The notes under the pieces: model-generated | The model's database searches: none | Told to the model about the DNA's origin: nothing | What the model saw: only the letters and a program-made list of their open reading frames with translations | Shown here: positions 53,749 to 63,097 of the stretch, piece after piece | How the letters are laid out: each line of letters begins with the position of its first letter | Numbering within the stretch: position 1 is the stretch's first letter | Source of the DNA: CAWHQZ01 sp963831645 | GTDB taxonomy: Bacteria > Pseudomonadota > Alphaproteobacteria > Rhizobiales > Aestuariivirgaceae | Assembly (NCBI GenBank): GCA_963831645.1 | Contig: CAWHQZ010000023.1 | Span: 496,001-560,000 of the forward strand | DNA length: 64,000 nt | Direction: 5' to 3' | Position numbers and translations under genes: made by a program

Positions 53749-55128
53749 ATGAGCGCGGCGACCGGGGAACGGACGGTTCCTCAAACCTCATTGCTGTACG
53801 ATCCCAGGGTCCGCTCGCTCGTCGTACAGGGCGTATTGCTGGGCCTGCTGGTCTGGGTGGCCTATGAGGTGGTGCAGAACACCGCCGCGAACCTCGCCAG
53901 GCTCAACCAGAATTTCGGCTGGGGATTTCTCACCACCACCGCCGGTTTCGACATCATTCAGCGGCCGGTCTTCTACAGCAACGTATCGACCTACGGCCGC
54001 GCCCTTTTCGTCGGCTTTCTCAATACCCTGATCGTTGCAGCCCTTGGCATCATCGCCGCGACGGTGCTCGGTTTTGTAGTCGGCATCATGCGGTTGTCGA
54101 GAAACTTCGTCATTTCTGGAGTGGCCACGGTGTATGTGGAGTGCATCCGGAATGTTCCGCTGCTGCTCCAGATCCTCATCTGGTATTCGGCGGTGCTGAA
54201 GCCGCTGCCCAACCCGCGTCAGGCGATCGACCTCGGAATCCCGCTGCCCGGCTCGGGATTTTGGGTGTTCGTGCCTCTCCTCGCCCTCACCGTATACGGG
54301 TTCGTGAGGGTCTTTCAACAGACTGCCGACGGCATGAAGCGCCTGGCGGCGACGGTGGGGCTGTTCATTGCTTTCGGGCTGCTTGTGGGCCTGACCGGGA
54401 AGTGGATCGGGCCGGTTTTCTCGGTCATTCCGCTGGGCGGCTTCCTGAGCAATCGGGGCCTCATGCTGCCGCGCCCGCTGTTTGAGGAGGGCGCCGTCGC
54501 GATCGCACTCGCGCTCGCAGCTGCCATCGTAACGGCTTTTTTCGTCCGCCTTTGGGCGCGCCGGCGGCAGGAGGAGACGGGTGCGCAATTTCCGGTGCTG
54601 TGGACCAACGTTGCGCTCATCATTGGACTGCCGTTGCTCGCCGCCGTGCTCAGCGGCATACCGGTCAGCCTGGAGTACCCGGAACTTCAGGGATTCAATT
54701 TCGCCGGCGGACTAGTGGTCATCCCTGAGTTCATCGCACTCTTCCTGGCGCTATCGATCTATACCTCGGCGTACATCGCCGAGATCGCGCGGGCCGGTAT
54801 CCTAGCGGTCAGTCACGGCCAGTCCGAAGCTGGCCATGCCCTCGGTCTCCGCGCCCAGCCGACCCTGCGGCTGGTGATCATACCGCAGGCCCTGCGGGTC
54901 ATCATTCCGCCCCTGACCAATCAGTATCTGAACCTCACCAAGAACTCATCGCTGGCCGTCGCCATTGCCTACCCCGACCTGGTGGCGGTCGGAGGAACAA
55001 TTCTCAACCAGACCGGCAAGGCCATCGAGATCATCAGCATGTGGATGATCGTCTATCTCACGTTGAGCCTGCTGACCTCCGCTTTCATGAACTGGTACAA
55101 CTCCCGAATGCGGCTGGTGGAGCGTTAG
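53749..55128 (+). CDS. aapQ: general L-amino-acid ABC transporter permease, AapQ type (with extra segment)
   Basis: This membrane subunit, with AapM, forms the channel. The 459-residue product has the family blocks NFGWGFLTTTAGFDI, YGRALFVGFLNTLIVA, CIRNVPLLLQILIWY, and the EAA-like coupling motif HGQSEAGHALGLRAQPTLRL. It is about 60 residues longer than Rhizobium leguminosarum AapQ (400). The extra residues lie around 165-225 (FVPLLALTVYGFVRVFQQTA, LFIAFGLLVGLTGKW), add one or two membrane segments, and come just before the conserved NRGLMLPRPLF. Confidence 0.92.
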   Translation: MSAATGERTVPQTSLLYDPRVRSLVVQGVLLGLLVWVAYEVVQNTAANLARLNQNFGWGFLTTTAGFDIIQRPVFYSNVSTYGRALFVGFLNTLIVAALGIIAATVLGFVVGIMRLSRNFVISGVATVYVECIRNVPLLLQILIWYSAVLKPLPNPRQAIDLGIPLPGSGFWVFVPLLALTVYGFVRVFQQTADGMKRLAATVGLFIAFGLLVGLTGKWIGPVFSVIPLGGFLSNRGLMLPRPLFEEGAVAIALALAAAIVTAFFVRLWARRRQEETGAQFPVLWTNVALIIGLPLLAAVLSGIPVSLEYPELQGFNFAGGLVVIPEFIALFLALSIYTSAYIAEIARAGILAVSHGQSEAGHALGLRAQPTLRLVIIPQALRVIIPPLTNQYLNLTKNSSLAVAIAYPDLVAVGGTILNQTGKAIEIISMWMIVYLTLSLLTSAFMNWYNSRMRLVER

Positions 55129-55130
55129 CG

Positions 55131-56666
55131 ATGTCGGGGCCGAAGGACATTGCCTATGTCCGCACGCAGGAGGCTCCATCGCTTCCGCCTCCGTCCTATG
55201 CCGTCGGCATCAACGGCTGGCTTCGCGGTAACCTGGTGTCGAACTGGTGGGTGGCGCTGCTGGCGGGGTTGTTCACGGTCCTTGCGGCTTCCCTGCTTTG
55301 GGGAATGCTGTCGTGGGCAGTTCTGGATGCCGTATTCACGGCGGACAACCGCGAAGGCTGCATTGCCGGAGCGGCCGAGGGCAGAGAGCTCGGCGCCTGT
55401 TGGGCCTACGTGAAGGCAAAGTTCGGCCAATGGATCTACGGCTTCTATCCGATTGAGCTGCGCTGGCGGCCCAATCTCGTGTTCCTGCTGTTTGCCGTGC
55501 TTCTCGTTCCTCTGCTCACTCCCGGGGCGCCGTGGAAGGCCCTGAATGCGGTGCTGTTTTTTGTTGTATTTCCCATTCTGGCTTTTTACCTTCTGTACGG
55601 GACGACCATTCCGTTTGCCATCTTTGGTTTTGCCACTTGGCTCGCCAAGAGCCTCATTCTGTTTCTCGCCTCGGTCATTCATGCGATCGGCACGGTTCTC
55701 GACGGCATCGTTTCAGTGGTCATCGATGGCGAAATTTTCCAGCTGCTGTTCGGATGGCTGGCAGCGCCTTTTCGCTGGATCGCCTCGATCATCGATCTCA
55801 TAGCCGTTGCAATCGGCGGGCTTCTCGGTTCGCCCGCAGGCTTCTGGCTCGACTACGTTTTATCTGCGAGCCTTATTCTTGGCGCGATGGCTTGGCGCTC
55901 GGCGCGCAAGGCCGTTGCCTGGCCGCGCATGCTCGCCAAGGGTCTGGGCGTTGCGGCGGTGCTCGCGATGTTTATCCTGATCAGCGGATTGGATCGCGGC
56001 CTGCCGGTCGTGGAGACCCAGCAATGGGGCGGCCTGCTGGTCACAATGGTGGTGGCGGTCACGGGCATCGTCGCCTCGCTGCCGATCGGCATCGCCTTGG
56101 CGCTGGGGCGCCGCTCACAGATGCCGGCCATCAGGCTCCTGTCGGTCGCCTTCATCGAAATGGTGCGCGGCGTGCCTCTCATTACCGTCCTGTTCATGGC
56201 ATCAGTCATGCTGCCCCTGTTCCTTCCCGAAGGAACAAACTTCGACAAGCTGCTTCGCGCGCTTGTAGGGGTCGCCTTGTTTTCCGCGGCCTACATGGCC
56301 GAGGTAGTGCGGGGTGGGCTGCAAGCCATTCCCAAGGGACAATATGAGGCGGCCCGGGCACTCGGCCTGAACTACTGGAAGATGATGGTTCTCATCGTCT
56401 TGCCCCAGGCGCTGAAGATTGTCATTCCGGGCATCGTCAATACGTTCATCAGTCTCTTCAAGGACACGACGCTGGTATCGATCGTCGGGCTGTTCGATCT
56501 CCTTGGCATCGTCCAGGCTGGCTTCGCCGATCAGAAGTGGGTGTCGCCGGTGACTGCGCCCACAGGCTACTTCGGCGCCGCCATCATTTTCATACTCTTC
56601 TGCTTCGGCATGTCGCGCTATTCGATCTACATGGAGCGACGGCTTGCCACGGGCCACAGACGCTGA
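55131..56666 (+). CDS. aapM: general L-amino-acid ABC transporter permease, AapM type (with large insertion)
   Basis: The second channel subunit. The 511-residue product has GLLVTMVVAVTGIVASLPIG, FIEMVRGVPLITVLFMASVM and the coupling motif GQYEAARALGLNYWKMM. R. leguminosarum AapM is 384 residues, so about 127 are extra. They lie at roughly 158-285, between LAFYLLYG and LPVVETQQWGG, and hold several hydrophobic segments (FGFATWLAKSLILFLASVI, VLDGIVSVVIDGEIFQLLFG, AGFWLDYVLSASLILGAMAW). The ATG at 55131 follows the aapQ stop by two bases. Confidence 0.92.
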   Translation: MSGPKDIAYVRTQEAPSLPPPSYAVGINGWLRGNLVSNWWVALLAGLFTVLAASLLWGMLSWAVLDAVFTADNREGCIAGAAEGRELGACWAYVKAKFGQWIYGFYPIELRWRPNLVFLLFAVLLVPLLTPGAPWKALNAVLFFVVFPILAFYLLYGTTIPFAIFGFATWLAKSLILFLASVIHAIGTVLDGIVSVVIDGEIFQLLFGWLAAPFRWIASIIDLIAVAIGGLLGSPAGFWLDYVLSASLILGAMAWRSARKAVAWPRMLAKGLGVAAVLAMFILISGLDRGLPVVETQQWGGLLVTMVVAVTGIVASLPIGIALALGRRSQMPAIRLLSVAFIEMVRGVPLITVLFMASVMLPLFLPEGTNFDKLLRALVGVALFSAAYMAEVVRGGLQAIPKGQYEAARALGLNYWKMMVLIVLPQALKIVIPGIVNTFISLFKDTTLVSIVGLFDLLGIVQAGFADQKWVSPVTAPTGYFGAAIIFILFCFGMSRYSIYMERRLATGHRR

Positions 56667-56676
56667 GGTCAGAAAC

Positions 56677-57447
56677 ATGGCGAAATCGGCGGAAAGGAAA
56701 TTGGCGGTCTCCGACGAAGTGGCGATCGCAATTTCCGGAATGAACAAGTGGTACGGCGATTTTCATGTTCTGCGCGACATCAATCTCACCGTCTACCGGG
56801 GTGAGCGCATCGTCATCTGCGGGCCCTCGGGGTCTGGCAAGTCGACGCTCATCCGCTGCATCAACCGTCTCGAGGAGCACCAGAAGGGGAGGATCGTCGT
56901 CGACGACATCGAGCTCACCGGCGATCTGAAGCGCATCGATGAGGTCCGGCGCGAGGTCGGCATGGTGTTCCAGCATTTCAACCTGTTCCCGCACCTGACC
57001 GTGCTCGAGAACCTGACTCTGGCGCCCATCTGGGTGCGCAAGATGCCCAAGGCGGAGGCCGAGGAAGCGGCCATGAGTTATCTCGAGCGGGTCAAGATCC
57101 CCGAGCAGGCCAGGAAGTACCCGGGCCAGCTGTCGGGCGGCCAGCAGCAGCGCGTCGCCATCGCCCGTGCGCTGTGCATGAACCCGCGCATCATGCTGTT
57201 CGATGAGCCGACTTCGGCGCTCGACCCCGAGATGATCAAGGAAGTGCTGGAGGTCATGGTCGACCTCGCCCAGAGCGGCATGACCATGCTCTGCGTCACC
57301 CACGAAATGGGTTTTGCACGTCAGGTGGCCAATCGCGTGATCTTCATGGATCTGGGACAGATCATCGAGCAGAACTCGCCGGCCGAGTTCTTCTCCAACC
57401 CCAAGAGCGAACGAACAAAGCTGTTTCTCAGCCAAATCCTGCACTGA
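56677..57447 (+). CDS. aapP: general L-amino-acid ABC transporter ATP-binding protein
   Basis: AapP is the ATPase of the transporter. The 256-residue product has Walker A GPSGSGKSTLIRCINRLE, the Q-loop VFQHFNLFPHLT, signature LSGGQQQRVAIARAL, Walker B IMLFDEPTSALDPE and H-loop VTHEMGFA, all of the polar amino-acid class. The ATG at 56677, ten bases after the aapM stop, is behind GAGGT. Last gene of aapJQMP. Confidence 0.95.
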   Translation: MAKSAERKLAVSDEVAIAISGMNKWYGDFHVLRDINLTVYRGERIVICGPSGSGKSTLIRCINRLEEHQKGRIVVDDIELTGDLKRIDEVRREVGMVFQHFNLFPHLTVLENLTLAPIWVRKMPKAEAEEAAMSYLERVKIPEQARKYPGQLSGGQQQRVAIARALCMNPRIMLFDEPTSALDPEMIKEVLEVMVDLAQSGMTMLCVTHEMGFARQVANRVIFMDLGQIIEQNSPAEFFSNPKSERTKLFLSQILH

Positions 57448-57530
57448 GGCTGGCAGCCCTCTCGTCATGCCGGCTAAGCGGGTCCGGAATTGCGGCAGCG
57501 CAAGTCGCATCGCTCCCGTGCAAAGCAATG

Positions 57531-58082
57531 CTACGACGGCGGCGCCCTGTTGCGTGTCACCCGTATCAGTTTGTTCTCACGTGCGTAGGGAACAAAACCG
57601 GCGCGTTGGTAAAGGGGCAGGGCGGCGGGGCCATCGAGCGTACAGGTGTCGACGATCACCCGTTTCGGCGAGCTTGACCATGCCGCAGCAATCGCTTCGG
57701 CGAGGAACCACTTGCCGATGCCGCGTCCGCGGAAATCGGGGATGAGACCGAAATATTTGATTTCAGCCACATCGGCCTCCTGTGCGTCGATCTCGAAATA
57801 TCCCGCCGGCGCACCGCGCGAGTAGAGAACGAAAATCTCGACACCTTGCGCATGAAGGCTCTTCGCGAGCTCCGCATCGCTCAGACCGCTCCGGTCAACC
57901 CAGTGCAAACCTTTGCCTACCGCGTCGTAGAGATAGCGGTAGAAATGCAAAGGAATCTTGTCGGCCTTCAGCAGGATCAGCTTGAGGTTCGCCGGCGGTT
58001 CAACCTGTTTTCCCGGCGGATGCGTCATCTCGAGATAGGTGACGACCGTCTCGATGCGTCGCGAGTGTCCGGCCTTGCGCAT
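57531..58082 (-). CDS. GNAT-family N-acetyltransferase
   Basis: The 183-residue product has the acetyl-CoA-binding motif YFGLIPDFRGRGIGKWFLAE (R/Q-x-x-G-x-G/A) and LPLYQRAGFVPYARE. It acetylates an unknown small molecule or protein. The ATG at 58082 overlaps the sseA stop (TGATG), so it belongs to the operon cysK-alaX-sseA-GNAT. The frame continues upstream but inside sseA. Confidence 0.85.
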   Translation of the reverse strand: MRKAGHSRRIETVVTYLEMTHPPGKQVEPPANLKLILLKADKIPLHFYRYLYDAVGKGLHWVDRSGLSDAELAKSLHAQGVEIFVLYSRGAPAGYFEIDAQEADVAEIKYFGLIPDFRGRGIGKWFLAEAIAAAWSSSPKRVIVDTCTLDGPAALPLYQRAGFVPYARENKLIRVTRNRAPPS

Positions 58083-58933
58083 CAGCGCTCGTTGCCGGTG
58101 GCAGCCGGCAGCTCGGATATGCTGCCCCATTCGCTCCACGATCCGTCATAGAGGGAATTTTCAGAGGAGCCGATGTGCGCCAGGCCGAGGCTGAGGATCG
58201 CTGCGGTAATTCCCGATCCGCATGAGGTGGTGATCGGCCTCTCCGGATCGATGCCTGCCTTGCGGAATTGCGCCTCGATGTAGGCCGGCGAGTGCAGGGT
58301 CCCATCGTCTCGGACGAGCGAGGAGAACGGCAGGTTTTTCGCACCCGGCATGTGGCCGGCGCGGACGCCCGGCCGCGGCTCGGGTTCGGTGCCGGCGAAG
58401 CGCATGGCTGGGCGGGCATCGACGATCTGCACCGCACCGGACTGCAGGGCGCCGAACACCTCGCTGCGGTCGCTCACCATAGTGGACCGGAAACGTGCCG
58501 TAAAATGCCGCTCCTGCGGCACGACGGGAGGACCGTCCTCGACCGGCTTTCCCTCCGCCTTCCACTTCTTGAGACCGCCGTCGAGCACCGCGACATCGTC
58601 CTTTCCGAACACGCGAAACATCCACCACGCCCGGGCGGCCGAATAGATGCCGAGTGTGTCGTAAACGATGACTTGCTTGCCATCGCCAACTCCGAGCTTG
58701 CGCATCCGCGAAGAGAACTTTTCCGCTCTCGGCAGCATGTGGGGGTAGGGACTGGTAGTATCGGAGAGCTCCTCGATATCGAAGAAGTGTGCTCCGGGTA
58801 TCCGCCCGGCGAGAAACTCCTCCCGTGGATCGCGGCCCGATTGCGGCAGATGCCAGGACGCATCCAGTATCGCCACGTCGGGCGCCTCGAGGTGCTCGAA
58901 AAGCCAATCTGTCGAAACCAGCCAGCCGTTCAA
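58082..58933 (-). CDS. sseA: 3-mercaptopyruvate / thiosulfate sulfurtransferase
   Basis: SseA moves sulfur from 3-mercaptopyruvate to acceptors such as cyanide or thiols. The 283-residue product has two rhodanese domains; the active cysteine is in TSCGSGITAA in the second. The motif CGSGxT is that of mercaptopyruvate sulfurtransferases. Other family blocks are WLVSTDWLFEHLEAPDVAIL and DTLGIYSAARAWWMFRVFG. The start is TTG at 58933, behind GGGAGA and 14 bases after alaX. Confidence 0.93.
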   Translation of the reverse strand: MNGWLVSTDWLFEHLEAPDVAILDASWHLPQSGRDPREEFLAGRIPGAHFFDIEELSDTTSPYPHMLPRAEKFSSRMRKLGVGDGKQVIVYDTLGIYSAARAWWMFRVFGKDDVAVLDGGLKKWKAEGKPVEDGPPVVPQERHFTARFRSTMVSDRSEVFGALQSGAVQIVDARPAMRFAGTEPEPRPGVRAGHMPGAKNLPFSSLVRDDGTLHSPAYIEAQFRKAGIDPERPITTSCGSGITAAILSLGLAHIGSSENSLYDGSWSEWGSISELPAATGNER

Positions 58934-58947
58934 CCCCGGATCTCCCT

Positions 58948-59664
58948 TCAGGCCAGACTGATGCGAATGCGGCGGTTCTGGCGGCCCTTACTTTCCGGCT
59001 TCGCCACACTGAGGGGTCCGATCTCGGCGGTCGAGCGCACGTGAGTGCCTCCGCAGGGCTGCAGGTCGATGCTGCCGCCCTCGCCAATCGACACAAGCCG
59101 CACCTGCCCTGTGCCCATGGGAGGTTTGACTGCCATGGTACGGACGAGCTCGGGCTTGCGGACAAGTTCCGCATCGCTGATGGCTGTGGCGGTGACAGGA
59201 TGGTCCTCGCGGATCAGCCGGTTCATCTCGGCTTCGAGCTGTTCCCGGTCGATCGCGCCGGCGGCTGGGATATCGAAGTCGAGACGGCCGCCATCACTGG
59301 CAATCTGCCCGCCGGTAACCGGAAAACGAACGAGTGCGCACAGCAGGTGCAGTGCCGTGTGTACTCGCATGTGTTTGTATCGGGTGGCCCAGTCGATCGA
59401 CAGGCTCACCGGTGTGCCGGCTGCCGGAAGCTCGGCAGCCGCCGCTGGCACATGGACGATGTTCTTCTCGGCGTCGTAGACGGCTGTCGCAATCGGGACT
59501 GTGCGTCCTTCGAAGGCCAACGTTCCCTGGTCTCCGGGCTGTCCGCCGGAGGTGGCGTAGAAGATCGTTCTGTCCAGAAGCACTCCGCCCCGCTCGTTGA
59601 CGCCGGTCGTTTGTGCCGTGCACGAGGTCTGGTAGGCATCGTCACGAAAGAGCAGAGCAGTCAT
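58948..59664 (-). CDS. alanyl-tRNA editing protein, AlaX type
   Basis: AlaX proteins remove serine or glycine wrongly attached to tRNA-Ala. The 238-residue product has ERGGVLLDRTIFYATSGGQP, the first zinc pair HxxxH in RVHTALHLLCAL, and the second CxxxH in LQPCGGTHVRSTAEIG. The ATG at 59664 overlaps the cysK stop (ATGA). Its place between cysK and sseA is a common alphaproteobacterial grouping. Confidence 0.9.
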   Translation of the reverse strand: MTALLFRDDAYQTSCTAQTTGVNERGGVLLDRTIFYATSGGQPGDQGTLAFEGRTVPIATAVYDAEKNIVHVPAAAAELPAAGTPVSLSIDWATRYKHMRVHTALHLLCALVRFPVTGGQIASDGGRLDFDIPAAGAIDREQLEAEMNRLIREDHPVTATAISDAELVRKPELVRTMAVKPPMGTGQVRLVSIGEGGSIDLQPCGGTHVRSTAEIGPLSVAKPESKGRQNRRIRISLA

Positions 59665-60701
59665 ACCGGCTTCTCGATGATCGAAACATCTTCGAATACC
59701 TCCGGTGCTTGCGCCTTTTGTTCGAGCCACGCCGGCACCGGCAGGCCCTTTTCGCGCAGGAACGCCGGATTGAAAAGTCGCGAAGCATAACGGGTGCCGT
59801 AGTCGCAGAGCACCGTGACAATGACATGTCCAGGCCCCATCTGTTTCGCCAGGCGAATGGCGCCGGCGACATTGATGCCGGTCGAACCGCCCATGCACAG
59901 GCCCTCGTGCTCGAGGAGGTCGAAGGCGATCGAGACGGCCTCGGCGTCGGTGATTTGAAACGCCTCGTCGATGAGCGCGCCCTCGAGATTCTTGGTTATG
60001 CGGCTCTGACCGATGCCTTCGGTGATCGACGAGCCTTCCGCCTTCAGCTCGCCGTGTTTGTAGAAGTTGTAGAGCGCAGCTCCCATGGGATCGGCGAGCG
60101 CGACCACTACCTTGCGTTTGCGCTCCTTCAGCCCGAAACCAACGCCCGCGATGGTCCCTCCCGTGCCCACTGCGCTGACGAACGCGTCTACTCGGCCCTC
60201 CGTCTGATTCCAGATTTCCGGCGCCGTGGTCTCTACATGGGCCTTCCGGTTGGCCACGTTGTCGAACTGGTTCGCCCACACTCCGCCCATCGCCTGCGCT
60301 AGTCGGCCCGAGTACTTCACGTAATTGTTGGGATTGCTGTAGGGTACCGCCGGGACTTCGACCAGTTCCGCACCCAGCTGCCGCAACGCATCTTTCTTCT
60401 CCTGGCTCTGCGTCACAGGAATGACGATCACCGTTTTCAATCCCAGCGCGTTGGCCACGACCGCGAGACCAATGCCGGTATTGCCGGCTGTGCCCTCCAC
60501 GATCGTGCCGCCGGGATTGAGCTCTCCCCGCTCCATGGCCTCCTTGACGATGAACAGCGCCGCCCGATCCTTGACCGACTGACCGGGGTTCATGAACTCG
60601 GCCTTGCCGAGTATAGTGCAGCCCGTAGCCTCCGATGCTTTCCTCAGCTTGATCAGAGGCGTGTTGCCGATGGCGGCGATTACGTCGGGCTTGATGTCCA
60701 T
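59661..60701 (-). CDS. cysK: cysteine synthase A
   Basis: This PLP enzyme makes cysteine from O-acetylserine and sulfide. The 346-residue product has the cofactor lysine in PGQSVKDRAALFIVKEA, the substrate loop VEGTAGNTGIGLAVVAN, and the phosphate-binding SAVGTGGTIAGVG. The start is the ATG at 60701 (MDIKPDVIAAIGNTPLIKL); the frame is open far upstream, antisense to the next gene, without support. First of the four-gene reverse operon cysK-alaX-sseA-GNAT. Confidence 0.93.
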   Translation of the reverse strand: MDIKPDVIAAIGNTPLIKLRKASEATGCTILGKAEFMNPGQSVKDRAALFIVKEAMERGELNPGGTIVEGTAGNTGIGLAVVANALGLKTVIVIPVTQSQEKKDALRQLGAELVEVPAVPYSNPNNYVKYSGRLAQAMGGVWANQFDNVANRKAHVETTAPEIWNQTEGRVDAFVSAVGTGGTIAGVGFGLKERKRKVVVALADPMGAALYNFYKHGELKAEGSSITEGIGQSRITKNLEGALIDEAFQITDAEAVSIAFDLLEHEGLCMGGSTGINVAGAIRLAKQMGPGHVIVTVLCDYGTRYASRLFNPAFLREKGLPVPAWLEQKAQAPEVFEDVSIIEKPV

Positions 60702-60848
60702 GAGGGCGGATTGAGGGACAGGTTTCGGGTAGACGGTATTTGCCTGCAGCCCTTTGGGCAAGGCACATTGACTTCCGCCGGCCTTGGCAGGTGTATTGCC
60801 CTGTCGTGGAAAGCGGTTTGCAGCAGCTGAAATGCCCGATCCGCCGCC

Positions 60849-61994
60849 ATGGCTGAATCCCTCAAGACGTTCTTTTCGCCTGCGCTCGTGCGCCGGCTTG
60901 CGGCCGATGTTGCGCGTATCCATCCCGGCTTTCCGGCACGCGCTTTCGTCAAGCACGCGTGCGCAGGCCTCGACTCGCTCGAGCTGCTCGATCGCGGCAG
61001 GAGCATCGCCCGTTCTCTTCACAAGTACCTTCCACAGGAATATCCGCAAGCCATCGACGTGCTGCTTCGATCTCTCGGCCCCGAACATCCGTCCGATGAG
61101 CTCGTCGGCGCAGGTATGGCGCCATTCTTCTATCTGCCGCACACCGTGTTTGTCGCCGAGTGGGGTTTGGAACACTTCGAGCTGTCGATGCACGCTCAGT
61201 ACGAGCTGACCAAACGCTTCAGCGCGGAATTGAGCATCCGCCCGTACATAGCCAGAGATCCGGAGCGGACGTTGGCCGTCCTGCGCTCCTGGACAGCGGA
61301 CAAGAACGCTCACGTGCGTCGTCTTGTTTCCGAAGGTACGCGGCTGCGCCTTCCCTGGGCGGCCCGCGTCCCTTGGCTCGACAGCAATCCGCATCGCGTC
61401 CTCGAGCTTCTCGATCCGCTGAAGGACGATCCGTCGAGCCTGGTGCGCCGGAGCGTTGCCAACAATCTGAACGATCTTGGAAAGGTCTGGCCCGATCTCC
61501 TGACTGCGACTTGTGCCCGCTGGCTGAAGGGCGCCTCGGTCGAAGGCCGAGCCCTGGTCGAACATGCGTTGCGGAGTGCGGTAAAGCGCGGCCATGCAGA
61601 TGCGCTGCGGCTCCTCGGGTTTGGGGAAAAGGCCGCCGTCTCCATCGAGCAGGTGCGCTTCGATCCGCCGCGGGTCGCCATCGGTGGCAGGGTCGTCATG
61701 AGTTTCGCTCTGCGCAGCAAGTCGCGGCACAATCAAATGCTTCTCGTCGACATCGCTGTCCACTTCATCAAGGCCAAGGGCCGCGCCGCGCCGAAGGTGT
61801 TCAAGGTGAAGCGCATCGCGCTGCCGCCGCGCGAGCGGGTGGAGCTTCGCACAGCTATCTCGCTGGCCGTACACACCACGCGCGTTCCGCGGCCGGGCAC
61901 CCACGTCGTCGACGTCTTGGTGAACGGCGCGGTTACGCGCGCCGGGTCATTCGAAGTGATCGCTGCCCGTAGTAGGCGTCGGGCGAAACAGTAG
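60849..61994 (+). CDS. DNA alkylation repair protein, AlkC/AlkD-like
   Basis: The 381-residue product is built of HEAT-like helical repeats, with LEHFELSMHAQYELTKRFSA, NAHVRRLVSEGTRLRLPWA and PSSLVRRSVANNLNDLGK, as in the AlkC branch of DNA glycosylases that remove methylated bases. The C-terminal part (from about 270) looks like a separate beta domain (VAIGGRVVMSFALRSKSRHN). It is divergent from cysK, with 147 bases between. Substrate is inferred from the family only. Confidence 0.82.
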   Translation: MAESLKTFFSPALVRRLAADVARIHPGFPARAFVKHACAGLDSLELLDRGRSIARSLHKYLPQEYPQAIDVLLRSLGPEHPSDELVGAGMAPFFYLPHTVFVAEWGLEHFELSMHAQYELTKRFSAELSIRPYIARDPERTLAVLRSWTADKNAHVRRLVSEGTRLRLPWAARVPWLDSNPHRVLELLDPLKDDPSSLVRRSVANNLNDLGKVWPDLLTATCARWLKGASVEGRALVEHALRSAVKRGHADALRLLGFGEKAAVSIEQVRFDPPRVAIGGRVVMSFALRSKSRHNQMLLVDIAVHFIKAKGRAAPKVFKVKRIALPPRERVELRTAISLAVHTTRVPRPGTHVVDVLVNGAVTRAGSFEVIAARSRRRAKQ

Positions 61995-62072
61995 CGGCGC
62001 GCCTGACGCCGGCGTCCGCGGAGGCCTTTCCGGCGCTTGCGGGAGGAGCGGGCCTGCGCCAAAGCCTTTCTC

Positions 62073-62398
62073 AGATACAGTGCTGGAGTTTGCGGGATCG
62101 GAGGCTCATGCCCGGAAATGGCAGAAGCACTACTATCGGCGCCTCTGGCCCGACGACGAAAGGAAAGGGGTCGACGATCACGGCGTCCACATACGGCTGA
62201 AGCCCTTCAGCCCCGCTCCCCGGGATTGATAAGTCCGAAAAGCTCTCCGCCCCAAGGGGTGAAAATCGAGAGCGTGCCCTTATTAAAGGCTGGCTCCCCT
62301 TCCTGAACACGTTTCGAACCATGTGCCTCGCGCCGCGACCGGGGTTCCAGCGCATTTTGGAGGAGGTTCGGGACATGCGGTTGGCGGCATGACGGCTG
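62073..62398 (+). pseudogene. unrecognised gene remnant
   Basis: Two stretches in different frames look like real protein: one reads EAHARKWQKHYYRRLWPDDE and ends near 62230, the other reads IKGWLPFLNTFRTMCLAPRP and ends EEVRDMRLAA at 62390-62392. They may be parts of one broken gene whose 3' end was kept. I cannot name the family. It lies just before an IS110 remnant, so loss by transposition is likely. Confidence 0.3.
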
Positions 62399-62403
62399 AG
62401 GCG

Positions 62404-62629
62404 TGATCGGATCAAGTTGAAGCGCCGCTACCTCCTGGCGTTCTTCCAGAAGCTGCCGCGGTGCCTCGTCGGTATCGAGGCCTGCGCATCGGCGCATCAT
62501 TGGTCGCGTGAACTGCAGGCTCTTTGACATACGGTGCGCCTGATGCCGCCGCCTATGTGAAGCCCTACGTCATGCGGCAGAAGAACGATGCTGCCGACGC
62601 CGAGGCGATCTGCGAAGCGGAGCCCTGAC
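62404..62629 (+). mobile_element. remnant of an IS110-family transposase
   Basis: The forward reading IKLKRRYLLAFFQKLPRCLV, GIEACASAHHWSRELQAL, HTVRLMPP and YVKPYVMRQKNDAADAEAIC matches the N-terminal (DEDD-type) part of IS110 transposases. A TGA interrupts it near 62526, a one-base shift follows near 62556, and the rest of the gene is gone. It is inactive. Confidence 0.75.
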
Positions 62630-62651
62630 GCTGGGGAAGAATCACGTCGCC

Positions 62652-63077
62652 ATGGGCGGCGCTTCGCGTGAGACGGATTGGCTCGGCCGCAGGCTGATCG
62701 TCACGACATCCCGAACCAAGCGCAGCACCGACTTCATTGCCTTACTGCAAGCCCTCGATCTTGCGTACGGCGCCAAGCCCGGGGTACGGACCAAACCCGT
62801 TGTCATCGTGCTCGACAACGGACCGATCCACGTCAGCAAGGCGACGCTGGCGGCGCTCGCAGCCCGCGCCCATTGGCTGACCGTCGAATGGCTGCCGAAG
62901 TATGCGCCCGAGCTCAACGACATTGAAGTCGTATGGCATGACTTGAAAGCTCATCACCTCGCCCACCAGACCTTCACCGATGCCGAAACCCTCGATGCTG
63001 CCATCCACCACGCCGTGGCGGCCTTGAACTCAGAGCGAAATCGCGATCTGTTGGGCAACCAGAGAATCTCTGCTTAG
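62652..63077 (+). mobile_element. IS630-family transposase, C-terminal fragment
   Basis: The 141-residue frame carries the DDE_3 catalytic part: VVIVLDNGPIHVSKATLAAL (second Asp), EWLPKYAPELNDIEVVWHDL (Glu), and ends NRDLLGNQRISA. The N-terminal helix-turn-helix and first Asp are missing, so the element is 5'-truncated, probably at the junction with the IS110 piece. The listed start codon is not a natural start. Confidence 0.8.
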
Positions 63078-63097
63078 GACTATCCGAACAATAACCG

